Source: Brenneria roseae subsp. roseae (GTDB lineage Bacteria; Pseudomonadota; Gammaproteobacteria; Enterobacterales; Enterobacteriaceae). From it: 64,000 nucleotides of DNA. Both the position numbers and the translations under genes were made by a program. Of this stretch, positions 33,903 through 43,699 are shown in pieces (the stretch's first letter is position 1; the number at the start of each line of letters is the position of its first letter). The stretch lies in the NCBI RefSeq assembly GCF_003115845.1, contig NZ_KZ819031.1, positions 115,359 through 179,358 on the forward strand, written 5' to 3'. The notes beneath the pieces are model-generated. The model was not told the DNA's origin and ran no database searches. It was given only the letters and a program-made list of their open reading frames with translations.

Positions 33903-36650
33903 ATGACCACGCTGAACAAGGCGCTGACGCGCCCCGCCGCCATCATGGGCATTCCCCTCGTACCGTTCGTGATCGTCAGCGGGGCTATCGTCCTGCTGGC
34001 GGTTTACCTCAGCTATTACCTGGCCTTGCTGCTGATCCCTGCCTGGATGGAGATGAAGGCCAGGGCCCGTAAGGACATCCACTATTTCGGGCTGCTGTGG
34101 CTGGCGTTTAAAACGCGCGGCCAATGGGTCGCCAACCGCTATTTTGGCGCCAACGCCATTCTGGCGAACCGCTATGACGCCGTCGATATTGCGGAGTTTA
34201 CCGACAAGATGAAATTAAACGCGCGCATCACGCTGGATAAATACATTCCGTATTCCTCCCATATTCACCCTCACATCATCAGCAACCGTCACCGGGATTT
34301 TGTGGCGACCTGGGAACTGGGCGGCACCGTTTTCGAATGCGAGGATGAACATCATCTCACTTTTCTGGCGACCCACCTGAATAACCTGATCCGGTCGTAT
34401 GAAGGGCAGCCGGTCACTTTTTATATACACCGTGTGCGGGAGCCGTACCAGGACGCCTTTGCGGCGCAATCGGGTATTCCCTTTGCCGATGAGGTGGCGG
34501 AACTGTACTACCGGCCCCTCAAAGACAAACCGCTCTGGCGACACCGGCTGTTCTTTACCGTCTGTTTCGCGCCGTTCTCGTCGCTGGAGAAAAAGGCGCT
34601 GAGCCGACAATCGGTCGGCAAAAGACAGACAGCGCTGGATAACGCCCTGAAGGCCATGCTTGAGCACTGGGCGTCATTGAACGCCGCCTTATCCCGCTAT
34701 ACGGCGACGCCGCTGGGCGTTTATGAGGCAAACGGGCGGGTGTACTCCTCGCAGCTTTCTTTCTATCATCGGCTGCTCACTGGTAAATGGCAGAAGGTAG
34801 CGGTCACGCGCGCGCCGTTTTACCACCAGCTCGGCACGGCGGACGTGTTTTTCACCACCGATACCGCCGAATGCCAGACGGTAGACGGCTCCCGCTACTT
34901 CCGCAGTCTGGAAATCAAGGACTATTCGCCCGAAACCACCACGGGTTTACTGGATGCGCTGCTGTACGCCGAAAGCGAGTATGTGCTGACGCAGTCCTTT
35001 ACCTGCATGGCGCGTGATGAAGCGCAGAACCATATCCGGCTGGCGGAAAAACGGCTGAACTCGGCCGCTGACGATGCTCTGTCGCAGCGCGAAGAGCTGA
35101 TTGTGCTGCGCGACCTGCTCCAGTCCGGGCATGTGTCATGCGGCAAATACCACTTCTCCCTGCTGCTTTCATCCGCCAGCGCCGACCAGGTGGTGAAGGA
35201 CGCCACGACGCTGGCGCAGCCCTTCGCCGACCTCGGCATTATGACGACGCTCTCCACCCTGTCGTTACCCGCCGCGTATCTGGCGCAACTGCCGGGCATC
35301 TATACCTTGCGGCCGCGGCTGGTGGCCGTCAGCAGCCAGAACTATGCGGATATGGCGAGCCTGCACAACTTCCATCCCCACAAGCGCGGCGGCAATCCCT
35401 GGGGCGAAGCCATCGCTATCCTCAAATCGCCGGGCGGCGGCGGTTATTACCTAAACCTGCACGACAGCCAGGCCGGACGCGATGACTTCAACGAGAAAAC
35501 GCCGGGCAATACGGCGATTATCGGGAAAACCGGCTCGGGGAAAACGATGCTGATGACCGTGATGCAACAACTGATGCAGAAATACCGCAACCCGGCGACG
35601 TTTGCCGCTTCGGGCACCATCAAGCGACTGACCACCGTTTATTTCGACAAAGACCGGGCGGCGGAGATGGCGATACGCCAGATGGGCGGGCGTTATTTTC
35701 GACTCCGTACCGGCGAGCCCACCGGGTTCAACCCGTTTTCGCTGGCGCCGACCCGGCGGAACATCAACTTTATCAAGCAACTGGTGCGAATGCTGTGCCG
35801 CCGCAACGGCAAGCCGCTCGATCCGCGCGACGAAGCGCGTATCAGCGCGGCCGTGGACACCATCATGCTGGACTACCCGCCGGAATACCGCCGTTACGGC
35901 ATCACGCGGCTGCTGGAAGTGCTGCCGGAGCCGCCGACCCAGGAGGCCCGAATCAATGGGCTGCGCATCCGGCTGAAACAATGGGCGCAGGGCGGCGAGT
36001 TCGGCTGGGTATTTGATAACGAGGCGGATACGTTCGATATCAGCGATATCGATAACTTCGGCATCGATGGCACGGAATTTCTGGATGACGACGATATCCG
36101 AGGGCCGATTACCTTTTACCTGCTGTATCGCGTCACCAGCCTGCTGGACGGCCGCCGGCTGGTGATGTTTATGGACGAGTTTTGGAAGTGGCTGGCTGAT
36201 GTGGAATTCTCCCGGTTCTCGCTCAATATGCTCAAGGTCATTCGCAAGCTGAACGGCATCTTTGTCCCCGCCACCCAATCGCCCGACGAGATCGTCAGGC
36301 ATCCCATCGCCCCGGCGATCATCGAACAGTGCGGCACGCAGATTTTTCTCGCCAACCCAAAGGCCAGCCATGCGGACTACGTGGAGAAAATGAAAGTACC
36401 GGAAAGCGTGTATGACATCGTCAAAAATCTGGATCCGGGCGAGCGCTATATGGTGATCCTGAAAACGCCGTTGCGTGCCGGCGAAACCCGGCCATTCGTG
36501 GCGATGGCGAAAATGGACCTATCAGGACTGGGGAAAGTCACCAAACTGCTGAGTGGGAGCGAAGACAACCTGAAAATCTTCGATGCCCTTTATCAGGAAG
36601 GCATGAAGCCTGAAGCATGGAAAGCGCAGTTTCTTGAAATGGCTATCTGA
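33903..36650 (+). CDS. virB4: VirB3-VirB4 fusion ATPase
   Basis: Protein of 915 residues. The first 90 or so are VirB3-like, with a hydrophobic hairpin (PLVPFVIVSGAIVLLAVYLSYYLALLLIPAW). The rest is a CagE/VirB4 ATPase that powers pilus and channel assembly: Walker A GKTGSGKT at about 541-548, Walker B VMFMDEFWKWL, and RKLNGIFVPATQSPDE. VirB3 and VirB4 are separate in Agrobacterium; the fused form occurs in several conjugation systems. Starts 9 bp after virB2. Confidence 0.92.
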   Translation: MTTLNKALTRPAAIMGIPLVPFVIVSGAIVLLAVYLSYYLALLLIPAWMEMKARARKDIHYFGLLWLAFKTRGQWVANRYFGANAILANRYDAVDIAEFTDKMKLNARITLDKYIPYSSHIHPHIISNRHRDFVATWELGGTVFECEDEHHLTFLATHLNNLIRSYEGQPVTFYIHRVREPYQDAFAAQSGIPFADEVAELYYRPLKDKPLWRHRLFFTVCFAPFSSLEKKALSRQSVGKRQTALDNALKAMLEHWASLNAALSRYTATPLGVYEANGRVYSSQLSFYHRLLTGKWQKVAVTRAPFYHQLGTADVFFTTDTAECQTVDGSRYFRSLEIKDYSPETTTGLLDALLYAESEYVLTQSFTCMARDEAQNHIRLAEKRLNSAADDALSQREELIVLRDLLQSGHVSCGKYHFSLLLSSASADQVVKDATTLAQPFADLGIMTTLSTLSLPAAYLAQLPGIYTLRPRLVAVSSQNYADMASLHNFHPHKRGGNPWGEAIAILKSPGGGGYYLNLHDSQAGRDDFNEKTPGNTAIIGKTGSGKTMLMTVMQQLMQKYRNPATFAASGTIKRLTTVYFDKDRAAEMAIRQMGGRYFRLRTGEPTGFNPFSLAPTRRNINFIKQLVRMLCRRNGKPLDPRDEARISAAVDTIMLDYPPEYRRYGITRLLEVLPEPPTQEARINGLRIRLKQWAQGGEFGWVFDNEADTFDISDIDNFGIDGTEFLDDDDIRGPITFYLLYRVTSLLDGRRLVMFMDEFWKWLADVEFSRFSLNMLKVIRKLNGIFVPATQSPDEIVRHPIAPAIIEQCGTQIFLANPKASHADYVEKMKVPESVYDIVKNLDPGERYMVILKTPLRAGETRPFVAMAKMDLSGLGKVTKLLSGSEDNLKIFDALYQEGMKPEAWKAQFLEMAI

Positions 36651-36662
36651 GAGGTGATAACA

Positions 36663-37382
36663 ATGCGTACCCGAAACACCGTGCTGGCGTTAGCACTCTT
36701 TCTCTCCACTCCGGCGTTCAGCGCCGGGATCCCGGTTTTCGACGGCGTGCAGAATACCGAATCCATTAACCAGTGGGTGCAAAAACTCCAGCAGTGGCAG
36801 GAAACCGTCACCCACTATAAAAGCGAGCTTGACGCCTACAAGCGGCAATTAGCCACGGCGACGGGCGTGCGGGATATTCAGGGGTTTCTTAACGAGGCGA
36901 GAAACCTCAAAAGCGATATTGATAACCTCCGCAAAAACGGCGTTTCACTGGATGATCTGCTGACCAATCAGGGCGGCGCCTATTCTTCCGAGCTTCAGCG
37001 CTTGTATGGAAAATATCAATCTTTCGATACCTGTAATCAGTCCAGTTCCTCGCCGCGTTATCTGGAGAGTTGCAAACAAATCATCCTGAATCAGGCGGTG
37101 GCGATAGAAAATACGTCCGACGTTGAAAACAAGATCGCCGGCACGCTCGACGATATCGCCGCGTTATCCGACCGCATATCGAATGCGCAGGATTCGAAAG
37201 AGTCGCAGGACCTGGCTAACGCCGTGGCGGCCAGAAGCGTACAATTGAACGCGTTGACCAGCCAGTGGGAAATATCCGTCAGGCGGGCGGAACAGCGGAC
37301 ACAACTGCTGGAGCGGCAAAAACAGCAAGCCTTTGAGCAACAGCAATTAACCGCCCCGGTTGCCGATCTCAATAATATATAA
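36663..37382 (+). CDS. virB5: VirB5-like minor pilin
   Basis: Secreted protein of 239 residues: signal peptide (TVLALALFLSTPAFSAG), then a mainly helical body rich in Gln (WVQKLQQWQETVTHYKSELDAYKRQL) as in VirB5/TraC pilus-tip proteins. The ATG at 36663 is used since GAGGTGAT lies just upstream; a GTG at 36654 is inside that site. Confidence 0.87.
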   Translation: MRTRNTVLALALFLSTPAFSAGIPVFDGVQNTESINQWVQKLQQWQETVTHYKSELDAYKRQLATATGVRDIQGFLNEARNLKSDIDNLRKNGVSLDDLLTNQGGAYSSELQRLYGKYQSFDTCNQSSSSPRYLESCKQIILNQAVAIENTSDVENKIAGTLDDIAALSDRISNAQDSKESQDLANAVAARSVQLNALTSQWEISVRRAEQRTQLLERQKQQAFEQQQLTAPVADLNNI

Positions 37383-37392
37383 GGAGTCAGAT

Positions 37393-37668
37393 ATGGTTAA
37401 ACCCTTATTCATATTATGCGCCGTATCATGCGCTATCGCATTATCCGGCTGTAAAGAGACAAAATCCGAAGCCTGGTATAAACAACATCCTGATGAGACC
37501 TATGAGGTCTATACGCAATGCCTTAAGGATGGCGAGGCGAGCGATAACTGCGAGTTTGCTCATCGAGCGGCCCTGATGTTCGCGCAAATAGGGAAACCCG
37601 GCATCAAGGAAAAATTTGAAACCTTGTTTCAGCAGGAAGCCGAGAAAAGAAAATCCGTTACCGAGTAA
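37393..37668 (+). CDS. eexN: EexN-like entry exclusion lipoprotein
   Basis: Lipoprotein of 91 residues with lipobox LSGC near residue 20, then SEAWYKQHPDETYEVYTQCLKDGEASDNCEFA, the EexN family pattern. Such proteins stop a cell that already has the element from receiving another copy. The start at 37393 follows AGGAG; upstream codons overlap virB5. A strong terminator follows directly. Confidence 0.83.
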   Translation: MVKPLFILCAVSCAIALSGCKETKSEAWYKQHPDETYEVYTQCLKDGEASDNCEFAHRAALMFAQIGKPGIKEKFETLFQQEAEKRKSVTE

Positions 37669-37681
37669 TATTCCCTCGATA

Positions 37682-37704
37682 AAAACAGGGGCTTCCCCTG
37701 TTTT
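37682..37704 (+). terminator. Intrinsic terminator inside the virB operon
   Basis: AAAACAGGGG, loop CTT, CCCCTGTTTT: a perfect 10-bp stem whose right arm ends in TTTT. It stands between the eexN-like gene and virB6, so read-through or a second promoter is needed for the downstream genes. Confidence 0.8.
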
Positions 37705-37736
37705 ATTCCCACCTCTTTATTGGTATGTGAGGCGCT

Positions 37737-38765
37737 ATGTCCAGTGGGATTTTTGTCGGTATGAACAAAAACATCATGGATGGACTTAATGCCGTGTTGG
37801 AAGGTCAAACGTCTACCTACGGCACCATGATCAGCGTGATTATCGTCAGTTCCTTCACGCTATTTATTCTGTATCGCGGTTATCAGACGCTGGGCGGCAA
37901 ACTTCAGACCCCGGTTGAGGATGTTGTCTGGGATGTGGGCCGGATGCTGCTGATCACCACCTTTGTTTTAAACCGCGACGGCTGGCTGGATGCCGCCATT
38001 GCCGCCATCGAAGGACTTAAGGACGGGATCAGCGGCGACGATAACGTCTGGGCGTTGCTCGATACCGTCTGGGAGAAAGCGCAAACGCTTGGGCAAACCC
38101 TGTTTAATCTGGATACCGCATCCTACGTCAAACTGAACGGCGGCTTTGCCGAGGTGCTGGTCTGGAGCGGCGCAATCGTGCTTTTACTGGCGGCAACATT
38201 CGTCAACCTGCTCGCCGAAATCACCATTCTATTAATGACGACGACCGCCCCGATATTTATTTTCTGCCTGCTGTACGGTTTTCTTAAGCCGATGTTTGAT
38301 AACTGGCTAAAAACCATTTTCACCGCCGTATTGACGATCATGTTTTCCGCCTTATCCATCCGGATCGCCATCAACTATCTGAATAAAATACTGGATGCCG
38401 CCATCAACGCCTCCAGCGAAAGCAACATGGTGACGCTGGCGGCGCAATGCCTGCTGGCCGGGATCGCAGCGGGCGTCGTGGTCTGGTTCGCCGCAAAGAT
38501 CGCCGGCGCACTGAGCGGCGCCGCCGTTCAGGCGGTATTACAAGGGGCGGCTATGAGCGGCTTAAGCGGGCTGGTGAAAAAGTCCTCCGGCGCGGCCAAA
38601 CCGACGCTGAAAGCCGGTGCTGCCGGTGCCCGACTGGCGGCCAAAGGCGGCGTTATGGCGGGCCAGTTTATTGGCGCCGGCGTGAACAAGACCGTCACCG
38701 CCTGGCAAAAACGCACCGCCGCAATAGAGAGCATGAAGCACTTCAACCAGCAGCGTAACCGCTGA
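37737..38765 (+). CDS. virB6: VirB6-like channel protein
   Basis: Inner-membrane protein of 342 residues with six or more hydrophobic helices (MISVIIVSSFTLFILYRG, AIVLLLAATFVNLLAEITILL, TTTAPIFIFCLLYGFLKPMFDNW) typical of VirB6/TrbL, and an Ala/Gly-rich C-terminal tail. It lines the DNA path through the inner membrane. GAGG precedes the ATG. Confidence 0.9.
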   Translation: MSSGIFVGMNKNIMDGLNAVLEGQTSTYGTMISVIIVSSFTLFILYRGYQTLGGKLQTPVEDVVWDVGRMLLITTFVLNRDGWLDAAIAAIEGLKDGISGDDNVWALLDTVWEKAQTLGQTLFNLDTASYVKLNGGFAEVLVWSGAIVLLLAATFVNLLAEITILLMTTTAPIFIFCLLYGFLKPMFDNWLKTIFTAVLTIMFSALSIRIAINYLNKILDAAINASSESNMVTLAAQCLLAGIAAGVVVWFAAKIAGALSGAAVQAVLQGAAMSGLSGLVKKSSGAAKPTLKAGAAGARLAAKGGVMAGQFIGAGVNKTVTAWQKRTAAIESMKHFNQQRNR

Positions 38766-38851
38766 TCCTTCCCTAATCCGCATATCCACATGGCATCGTA
38801 GCGATCGCTGCCGGTGCGACATCCCTGTCTCCGTCCAACTGAGGAATCGAT

Positions 38852-38998
38852 ATGAAATCCAGCCTCTTCCTGCTGATGCTGTGCGCGCTTACGGGCTGCG
38901 CTCAGTATAACGACAGCCTGCCGCCGGTATCCGGCCCCCCACAGCAGGTGAATTCCCCCGCCATTATCCAGGAGATGACACACCATGTCCGAGGTTAA
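38852..38998 (+). CDS. virB7: VirB7-like lipoprotein
   Basis: Small lipoprotein of 48 residues: MKSSLFLLMLCALTGCAQ with lipobox LTGC, then a Pro-rich tail (SLPPVSGPPQQV). It would anchor VirB9 in the outer membrane core. GAGGAATCG lies 6-14 nt before the ATG, and the end overlaps the virB8 start by 14 nt. Too short for most gene callers. Confidence 0.85.
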   Translation: MKSSLFLLMLCALTGCAQYNDSLPPVSGPPQQVNSPAIIQEMTHHVRG

Positions 38999-39668
38999 TA
39001 ACGTCATCGATGCATCCAGAAGCTTTGAATCGGTCATTCTCGAAAAAGATGCCCGCGAGAAAAAAGTGGCCTGGCTGATGGCGGCGGTCGGATTTGTTCT
39101 GGCCGCAATGGCGATTGCGGCCATTATTATTCTGCTGCCGCTGAAAACCACCGAAATCGAACTCTGGTCGGTGGATAAACAAACCGGGCGTTATGACTAT
39201 ATGACCCGCATTAAAGAGCGGGATATTTCCACTGAAGCATCGCTAGCGCACGCATTGGCCGCAAATTATGTCAAACGCCGCGAAGGCTATAACTATTTTT
39301 CCCTTCAGCGCGATTATGACGACGTGCAGTTATTCAATAGCGACGGCGTGAATAAGGATTATCTTGACGGGTTTAACGGCGACCAGGCGCCGGACGTTGT
39401 TTTCAACAAAGCGGAATATGTCGTCGCTATCGACATTATTTCCAACGTCCACGCGCCCGCCACCGCTCCCGACAGTCTGGCGACGTTACGCATCAAGCGA
39501 ACCATTCGCCGCGTTGCAGATAATTCGGTGAAAAACGATGTCTGGAATATCCGCCTGACCTACCGCTACCTCCCCCGTAAACAACTGACGGACAGCCAGC
39601 GTGAAGTGAACCCGCTGGGGTTCATCGTCACCAGCTACCAACGCGATAAAGAGCTAAGGAGCGAATGA
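38985..39668 (+). CDS. virB8: VirB8-like assembly factor
   Basis: Bitopic inner-membrane protein of 227 residues with one helix at about 28-50 (KVAWLMAAVGFVLAAMAIAAIIILLPL) and a periplasmic NTF2-like domain (VEL..DKQTGRYDYMT-type strand, NVWNIRLTYRYLPRKQL). The family motif NPLGFIVTSYQRDKE is at the C-terminus. It nucleates the secretion complex. Confidence 0.92.
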   Translation: MSEVNNVIDASRSFESVILEKDAREKKVAWLMAAVGFVLAAMAIAAIIILLPLKTTEIELWSVDKQTGRYDYMTRIKERDISTEASLAHALAANYVKRREGYNYFSLQRDYDDVQLFNSDGVNKDYLDGFNGDQAPDVVFNKAEYVVAIDIISNVHAPATAPDSLATLRIKRTIRRVADNSVKNDVWNIRLTYRYLPRKQLTDSQREVNPLGFIVTSYQRDKELRSE

Positions 39669-40558
39669 TGCTGAAAAAAATGCTGACCGGTGTTTTTTTC
39701 CTGACGGCATGCGCCGCCTGGGGCGCGGCGACGCCGCGCGGCAGCGCGTATGACAGCCGGATGCAGAACGTCTCGTATAACAGTCAGAACGCCACCGTCG
39801 TCAATACCCGCCCCGGCTACGTTACCACGCTGCTGTTTGACGACGATGAAACCGTTATCGCCGCGCAAGCGGGTTTTCCCAAAGGCTGGACGGTGACCAA
39901 GAACGATAACCGGGTGAGCGTTAGCCCCAATCCCATCACCCAGCCGGTGACCGACGCCAACGGCAACAACGTCAGCCAGGTGTTTCTGCCGACCGCGAAG
40001 GACTGGAAAACCAACCTTTTCGTCGTGACGTCAAAACGCGATTACAGCCTGGAGCTGAATGTGCTGGACCACGACTCGCCCGCGCAGGCCTTCGTTATCC
40101 GCTATCGTTATCCGGCTGAAGCCCGCCGGCAATCCGTCGCCGCTAGCACCGCCCGCCAGAAACAGCTTCAGGAAATGCAGGAAAAACAACAGATAGCGGC
40201 GGTATTTCGGCAGGCCGCCACGCCGCGTAACTGGCGTTACACCAAACGGGTGGCGAACGGGTCAGCGTCCATTGCGCCGGATTTCACTTACGATGACGGC
40301 CGCTTTACCTACCTCGGCTTTTCGCCCGTGAAAATCCTGCCCTCCGCCTTTACGGTCGTTAACGGCCGGGAGCAGGCGGTGACGCCGCGAATTATCAGCC
40401 AGGGCAACTACACCGTAATAGTGGTGCGTTCTCTGTCGCCGCGCCTGGTGCTGCGCTACGGCAATGCGGTAGTCGGGATTGAAAACACGGCATTTGGCGA
40501 CGCGACCGTGGCTAACGGCGATACCGTCTCCCCCGACGTCACGCTGGAGGCCAAATGA
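39665..40558 (+). CDS. virB9: VirB9-like outer-membrane core protein
   Basis: Secreted protein of 297 residues: signal peptide ending near AAWGAA, N-terminal beta domain, a Gln/Lys-rich linker (RQKQLQEMQEKQQIA), and the C-terminal domain (YDDGRFTYLGF, RLVLRYGNAVVGIENTAFG) that binds VirB7 and VirB10. ATGA overlaps join it to virB8 and virB10. Confidence 0.92.
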   Translation: MMLKKMLTGVFFLTACAAWGAATPRGSAYDSRMQNVSYNSQNATVVNTRPGYVTTLLFDDDETVIAAQAGFPKGWTVTKNDNRVSVSPNPITQPVTDANGNNVSQVFLPTAKDWKTNLFVVTSKRDYSLELNVLDHDSPAQAFVIRYRYPAEARRQSVAASTARQKQLQEMQEKQQIAAVFRQAATPRNWRYTKRVANGSASIAPDFTYDDGRFTYLGFSPVKILPSAFTVVNGREQAVTPRIISQGNYTVIVVRSLSPRLVLRYGNAVVGIENTAFGDATVANGDTVSPDVTLEAK

Positions 40559-41853
40559 CCGATAAATCTACCCCGGAAGACGCGCAAAAAACCACGGCGG
40601 AGCTGGAAGCCGAGGCCCGCGAACGCGCCCGCGCGGCAATGGCCAGCCAGATGCCGGAGCAGAAAACGCCCCCCGGGCAGCCCGACGTCACGCGTTTTCG
40701 AAAACCCGCCGGGCGTCGGACGCTGCTGGTCAGCCTGCTGAGCCTGGCCTTACTGATGGCGCTGGCGCTCGGCGGTGACCATTTTCTTGGCATGCTGAAG
40801 AAGGACGAGGATAAAACGGCGGAGAGCGCACCACCGCCCTCATCCGGCACGGCACGCAATGAACGCAAAAACCTCGGGCTGGACAGCAATCCGTTCGGCC
40901 TGTTCGAACAGGGTAAATCGGAGACGTCCGCCGACAGCAATCAGGCTCAGGACGAAGCACCGCCGTTACCGCCTGAGCCGCCCGCTTTAAACAAGGCCGC
41001 CGCACTGGCGGACGGGATGAACAACGCGCCGGCGACGACTCAGCGCAGCAATACGAGCCCGAGTCAACATGGATCGCCCGGCGATGCAGGCACGCCCAGC
41101 CATCCGGCAACGTCAGACGCCTATATGCCGTGTAAATCGGTGATGGTCAAAGGCAGCGACGGCAAGCTACGCTGCCAAGACGCCGACACACCAGCAACCG
41201 GCGACGACAATCCGGGCGTGGCGAAAGTTACCGGCGTTCGGCGACTGCCCCTCGATCCGGACCTCTATATCCCGGTTGACCGCTATATTCCCTGCTCAAT
41301 GATGCGGCGCTTCGTGTCCGACGTGGGCGGCACGCTTTCCTGCCTTATCAGCGAGGACGTTTACAGCGCCAGCAATCATGTGAAGCTGATCCCTGCGGGC
41401 ACCATCGCCAGGGGCGTTTATCGCACCGGCGCGCTGCAACACGGCCGCAGCCGGATGTTTGTCATCTGGACGGAATTGCGCACGCCCGGCCTGCTACAAA
41501 TTCCCTTGATCGATACGCAGGCTAGCGGCCAATTAGGTGAAGCCGGTATTGCCGGCTGGATCGATACCCATTTCTGGGAACGGTTCGGCAATGCCCTGAT
41601 GCTGAGCACCGTGCAGGACGTGGCCGCTGCGGCGTCGGATTCGGCGCCGGGCAAAGACCGCAATACTGACTACACCGAAAACACCCGCGCAGCCACGGCG
41701 GAAATGGCGAAAACGACGCTGGAAAACAGCATCAATATCCCGCCCACGATGTACCTGAACCAGGGCGATGTGATCGGCATCATGACCGGTACGGATATCG
41801 ATTTCTCTTCTGTCTATCAACTGCGGCTGAAAACGAGGTGGTATGCGCGCTGA
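40555..41853 (+). CDS. virB10: VirB10-like energy-coupling protein
   Basis: Protein of 432 residues spanning both membranes: a cytoplasmic charged N-terminus, a helix at about 58-78 (LLVSLLSLALLMALALGG), a long Pro/Ala/Ser-rich periplasmic linker, and the TrbI/VirB10 beta-barrel domain (IPCSMMRRFVSDVGGTLSCLISEDVYS, LIPAGTIARGVY). Overlaps virB9 by 4 and virB11 by 11 nt. Confidence 0.93.
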   Translation: MTDKSTPEDAQKTTAELEAEARERARAAMASQMPEQKTPPGQPDVTRFRKPAGRRTLLVSLLSLALLMALALGGDHFLGMLKKDEDKTAESAPPPSSGTARNERKNLGLDSNPFGLFEQGKSETSADSNQAQDEAPPLPPEPPALNKAAALADGMNNAPATTQRSNTSPSQHGSPGDAGTPSHPATSDAYMPCKSVMVKGSDGKLRCQDADTPATGDDNPGVAKVTGVRRLPLDPDLYIPVDRYIPCSMMRRFVSDVGGTLSCLISEDVYSASNHVKLIPAGTIARGVYRTGALQHGRSRMFVIWTELRTPGLLQIPLIDTQASGQLGEAGIAGWIDTHFWERFGNALMLSTVQDVAAAASDSAPGKDRNTDYTENTRAATAEMAKTTLENSINIPPTMYLNQGDVIGIMTGTDIDFSSVYQLRLKTRWYAR

Positions 41854-42871
41854 CAACCTGTCTCTTGAGTTCATGAAAAACCGGCTGTTCGGCGATTTTC
41901 TGCCGCTGGCGGGCCTGACCGAAATCGCCATTAACCGTCCCGGCGAGATCCACACCAAAATACGCGGAAAATGGCAAAGGCACGACGCCCCGGTTACGCT
42001 GCGTCAGTGTTACGCTTTCGCCAAAGCGCTGGCCGCCTGGAATGAGGACAACGTGGATGATACCTCGCCGATCCTGTCCGCCACGCTGGGATCGGGCGAG
42101 CGTATCCAGACCATTATTCCCCCGGCCTGCGAGCGCGACACCGTTTCCATCACGCTGCGCAAGCCCTCATTCGAGCAAAAAACGCATCAGTCCTGGATAG
42201 ACGCCGGTTTTTATCACCGGGTGACCGGCAAGGAGCGAACGAAAAGTAAAGAAGATGAACTGGCCGGATACTATAAGCGCGGGGAGATCCCCCGCTTTAT
42301 CGAAAAGGCGGTTGAATACGGCAAGACGTTATTTATCGTCGGCGAAACCGGGTCGGGTAAAACCACCTATATGAAAACGCTGCTGCACTATATTCCGCCG
42401 CATCTCAGACTGACCACCATCGAAGACACCCCCGAAATCCGCTTTTACCGCCACGCCAATTATGTCCATCTATTCTATCCGGCGGATGCCGGGGAGGATG
42501 CCATCGTCACCCCCGGCAGGCTGATCCGGGCCAATTACCGCATGAACCCGGATCGCATTTTGCTGGCGGAAATTCGCGGAAAAGAAGCCTGGGACGCGCT
42601 AAAAATCGTCGGCTCCGGCCATGAGGGACTTATCACCTCGATGCACGCGGGCAGCCCTGAAGCCTGTATTGAAGGGATCATCGACCGCTGCTATGAACAT
42701 CCTGACTGCCAAAATATCCCGTTTGCGGTACTGCTGCGCAAGGTGCTTAACAGCGTGGACGTTATCGTCAGCGTCGATATTCACGGCGATATTCGCCGCA
42801 TGGGCGCGATTTATTTTAAACATCTTCATCTGAACAACATGAAGGAGGTCTTTAATGAGGCGAATTGTTGA
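41843..42871 (+). CDS. virB11: VirB11-like ATPase
   Basis: Hexameric traffic ATPase of 342 residues. Walker A GETGSGKTT at about 167-175, the Asp box ..TTIEDTPEI, Walker B RILLAEIRGKEAW, and the His box GHEGLITSMHAGSPEACI are all present. It switches the channel between pilus assembly and DNA export with VirB4. Confidence 0.94.
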   Translation: MRADNLSLEFMKNRLFGDFLPLAGLTEIAINRPGEIHTKIRGKWQRHDAPVTLRQCYAFAKALAAWNEDNVDDTSPILSATLGSGERIQTIIPPACERDTVSITLRKPSFEQKTHQSWIDAGFYHRVTGKERTKSKEDELAGYYKRGEIPRFIEKAVEYGKTLFIVGETGSGKTTYMKTLLHYIPPHLRLTTIEDTPEIRFYRHANYVHLFYPADAGEDAIVTPGRLIRANYRMNPDRILLAEIRGKEAWDALKIVGSGHEGLITSMHAGSPEACIEGIIDRCYEHPDCQNIPFAVLLRKVLNSVDVIVSVDIHGDIRRMGAIYFKHLHLNNMKEVFNEANC

Positions 42872-43259
42872 AATACTGTATGCCGGTGCGGCGCTGGTGA
42901 TGCTCTCCGGCTGCGCATGGCCGCCAGAGCCCGTTCAGCCCGCATGGGATACACCCGGCGCGGCCGCTAACGCCACGCTCCCGCAGTGGTCGGAAAACCG
43001 TATTGTCATTCCGTCCCCCAACGTCGACGGCCGCTGGTCAACGTCTATCGTTTTCAGCCCTGAAGCCATATATCCGCCCGGCGTCTGGTATGCCGTCGCA
43101 CATTCAGAGCAGGTTATCGTCAATACGCCCGATGGAACGAGTTATTTCAGGGCGAAGTCCTGGCTGAGAAAACACGGTTATCGCGCCGTCGTGACTTATC
43201 AGCCTAAAGCAACTGACCGCCTCGCCGGCCATGCCACCGAGATTTATTTTTACCGCTGA
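42855..43259 (+). CDS. Cag12-family lipoprotein
   Basis: Lipoprotein of 134 residues: MRRIVEILYAGAALVMLSGCAWPPEP with lipobox LSGC, then a compact domain (VIVNTPDGTSYFRAKSWLRKHGYRAVVTYQP). This matches the Cag12-like proteins that follow virB11 in several IncN/IncX-type systems. It overlaps virB11 by 17 nt with AAGGAGG just before its ATG. Confidence 0.78.
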   Translation: MRRIVEILYAGAALVMLSGCAWPPEPVQPAWDTPGAAANATLPQWSENRIVIPSPNVDGRWSTSIVFSPEAIYPPGVWYAVAHSEQVIVNTPDGTSYFRAKSWLRKHGYRAVVTYQPKATDRLAGHATEIYFYR

Positions 43260-43324
43260 CCTCGACTGCCATCCACGTTCGCAATTCATCCGACCTTTAT
43301 CTTCTGTAATAAAAGGACATTACC

Positions 43325-43699
43325 ATGAAAAAACCCATTATCGCGGCGACGCTCCTGTGCCTAGCCGCCGGTTTTTCCGCGCCGTCATTTGCGGCCGATC
43401 CCTGCGAAGTGGTGTTGTGCATGTATGGCAAGGCAACCGGCAACAGCGGCGGCAGCCGTGATTGTGACGTGGAGTCTGGATTACTATCCGTCATGCATCT
43501 CAGGCAGAATCATGAGACGGACTGTCAGGAAAACGGGGGCACATTGGAGCGGTCCGTACTCGCCGCACCGAATGTCATGCCCGTCAGTTCTTCGGAGACA
43601 CCCCAAAGCCGAGAGGCCACATTGATGTCCAGCGCTCGCTCAGGAATCTTTGCGATCGCAGGTGAACCTCGCGTTTCGCCGAGTTTGTCAGGACCGTAA
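43325..43699 (+). pseudogene. TrbM-like gene, N-terminal part, cut by an insertion
   Basis: The frame starts MKKPIIAATLLCLAAGFSAPSFA (signal peptide), followed by DPCEVVLCMYGKATGNSGGS, the start of a TrbM/KikA domain. After about residue 45 the family resemblance ends and the frame runs into foreign DNA to a chance stop at 43699, overlapping the oxidoreductase gene on the other strand. The missing C-terminal part lies intact at 47558-47689. The gene was split by a block of about 4.1 kb. AAAAGGACATTACC precedes the ATG. Confidence 0.82.
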
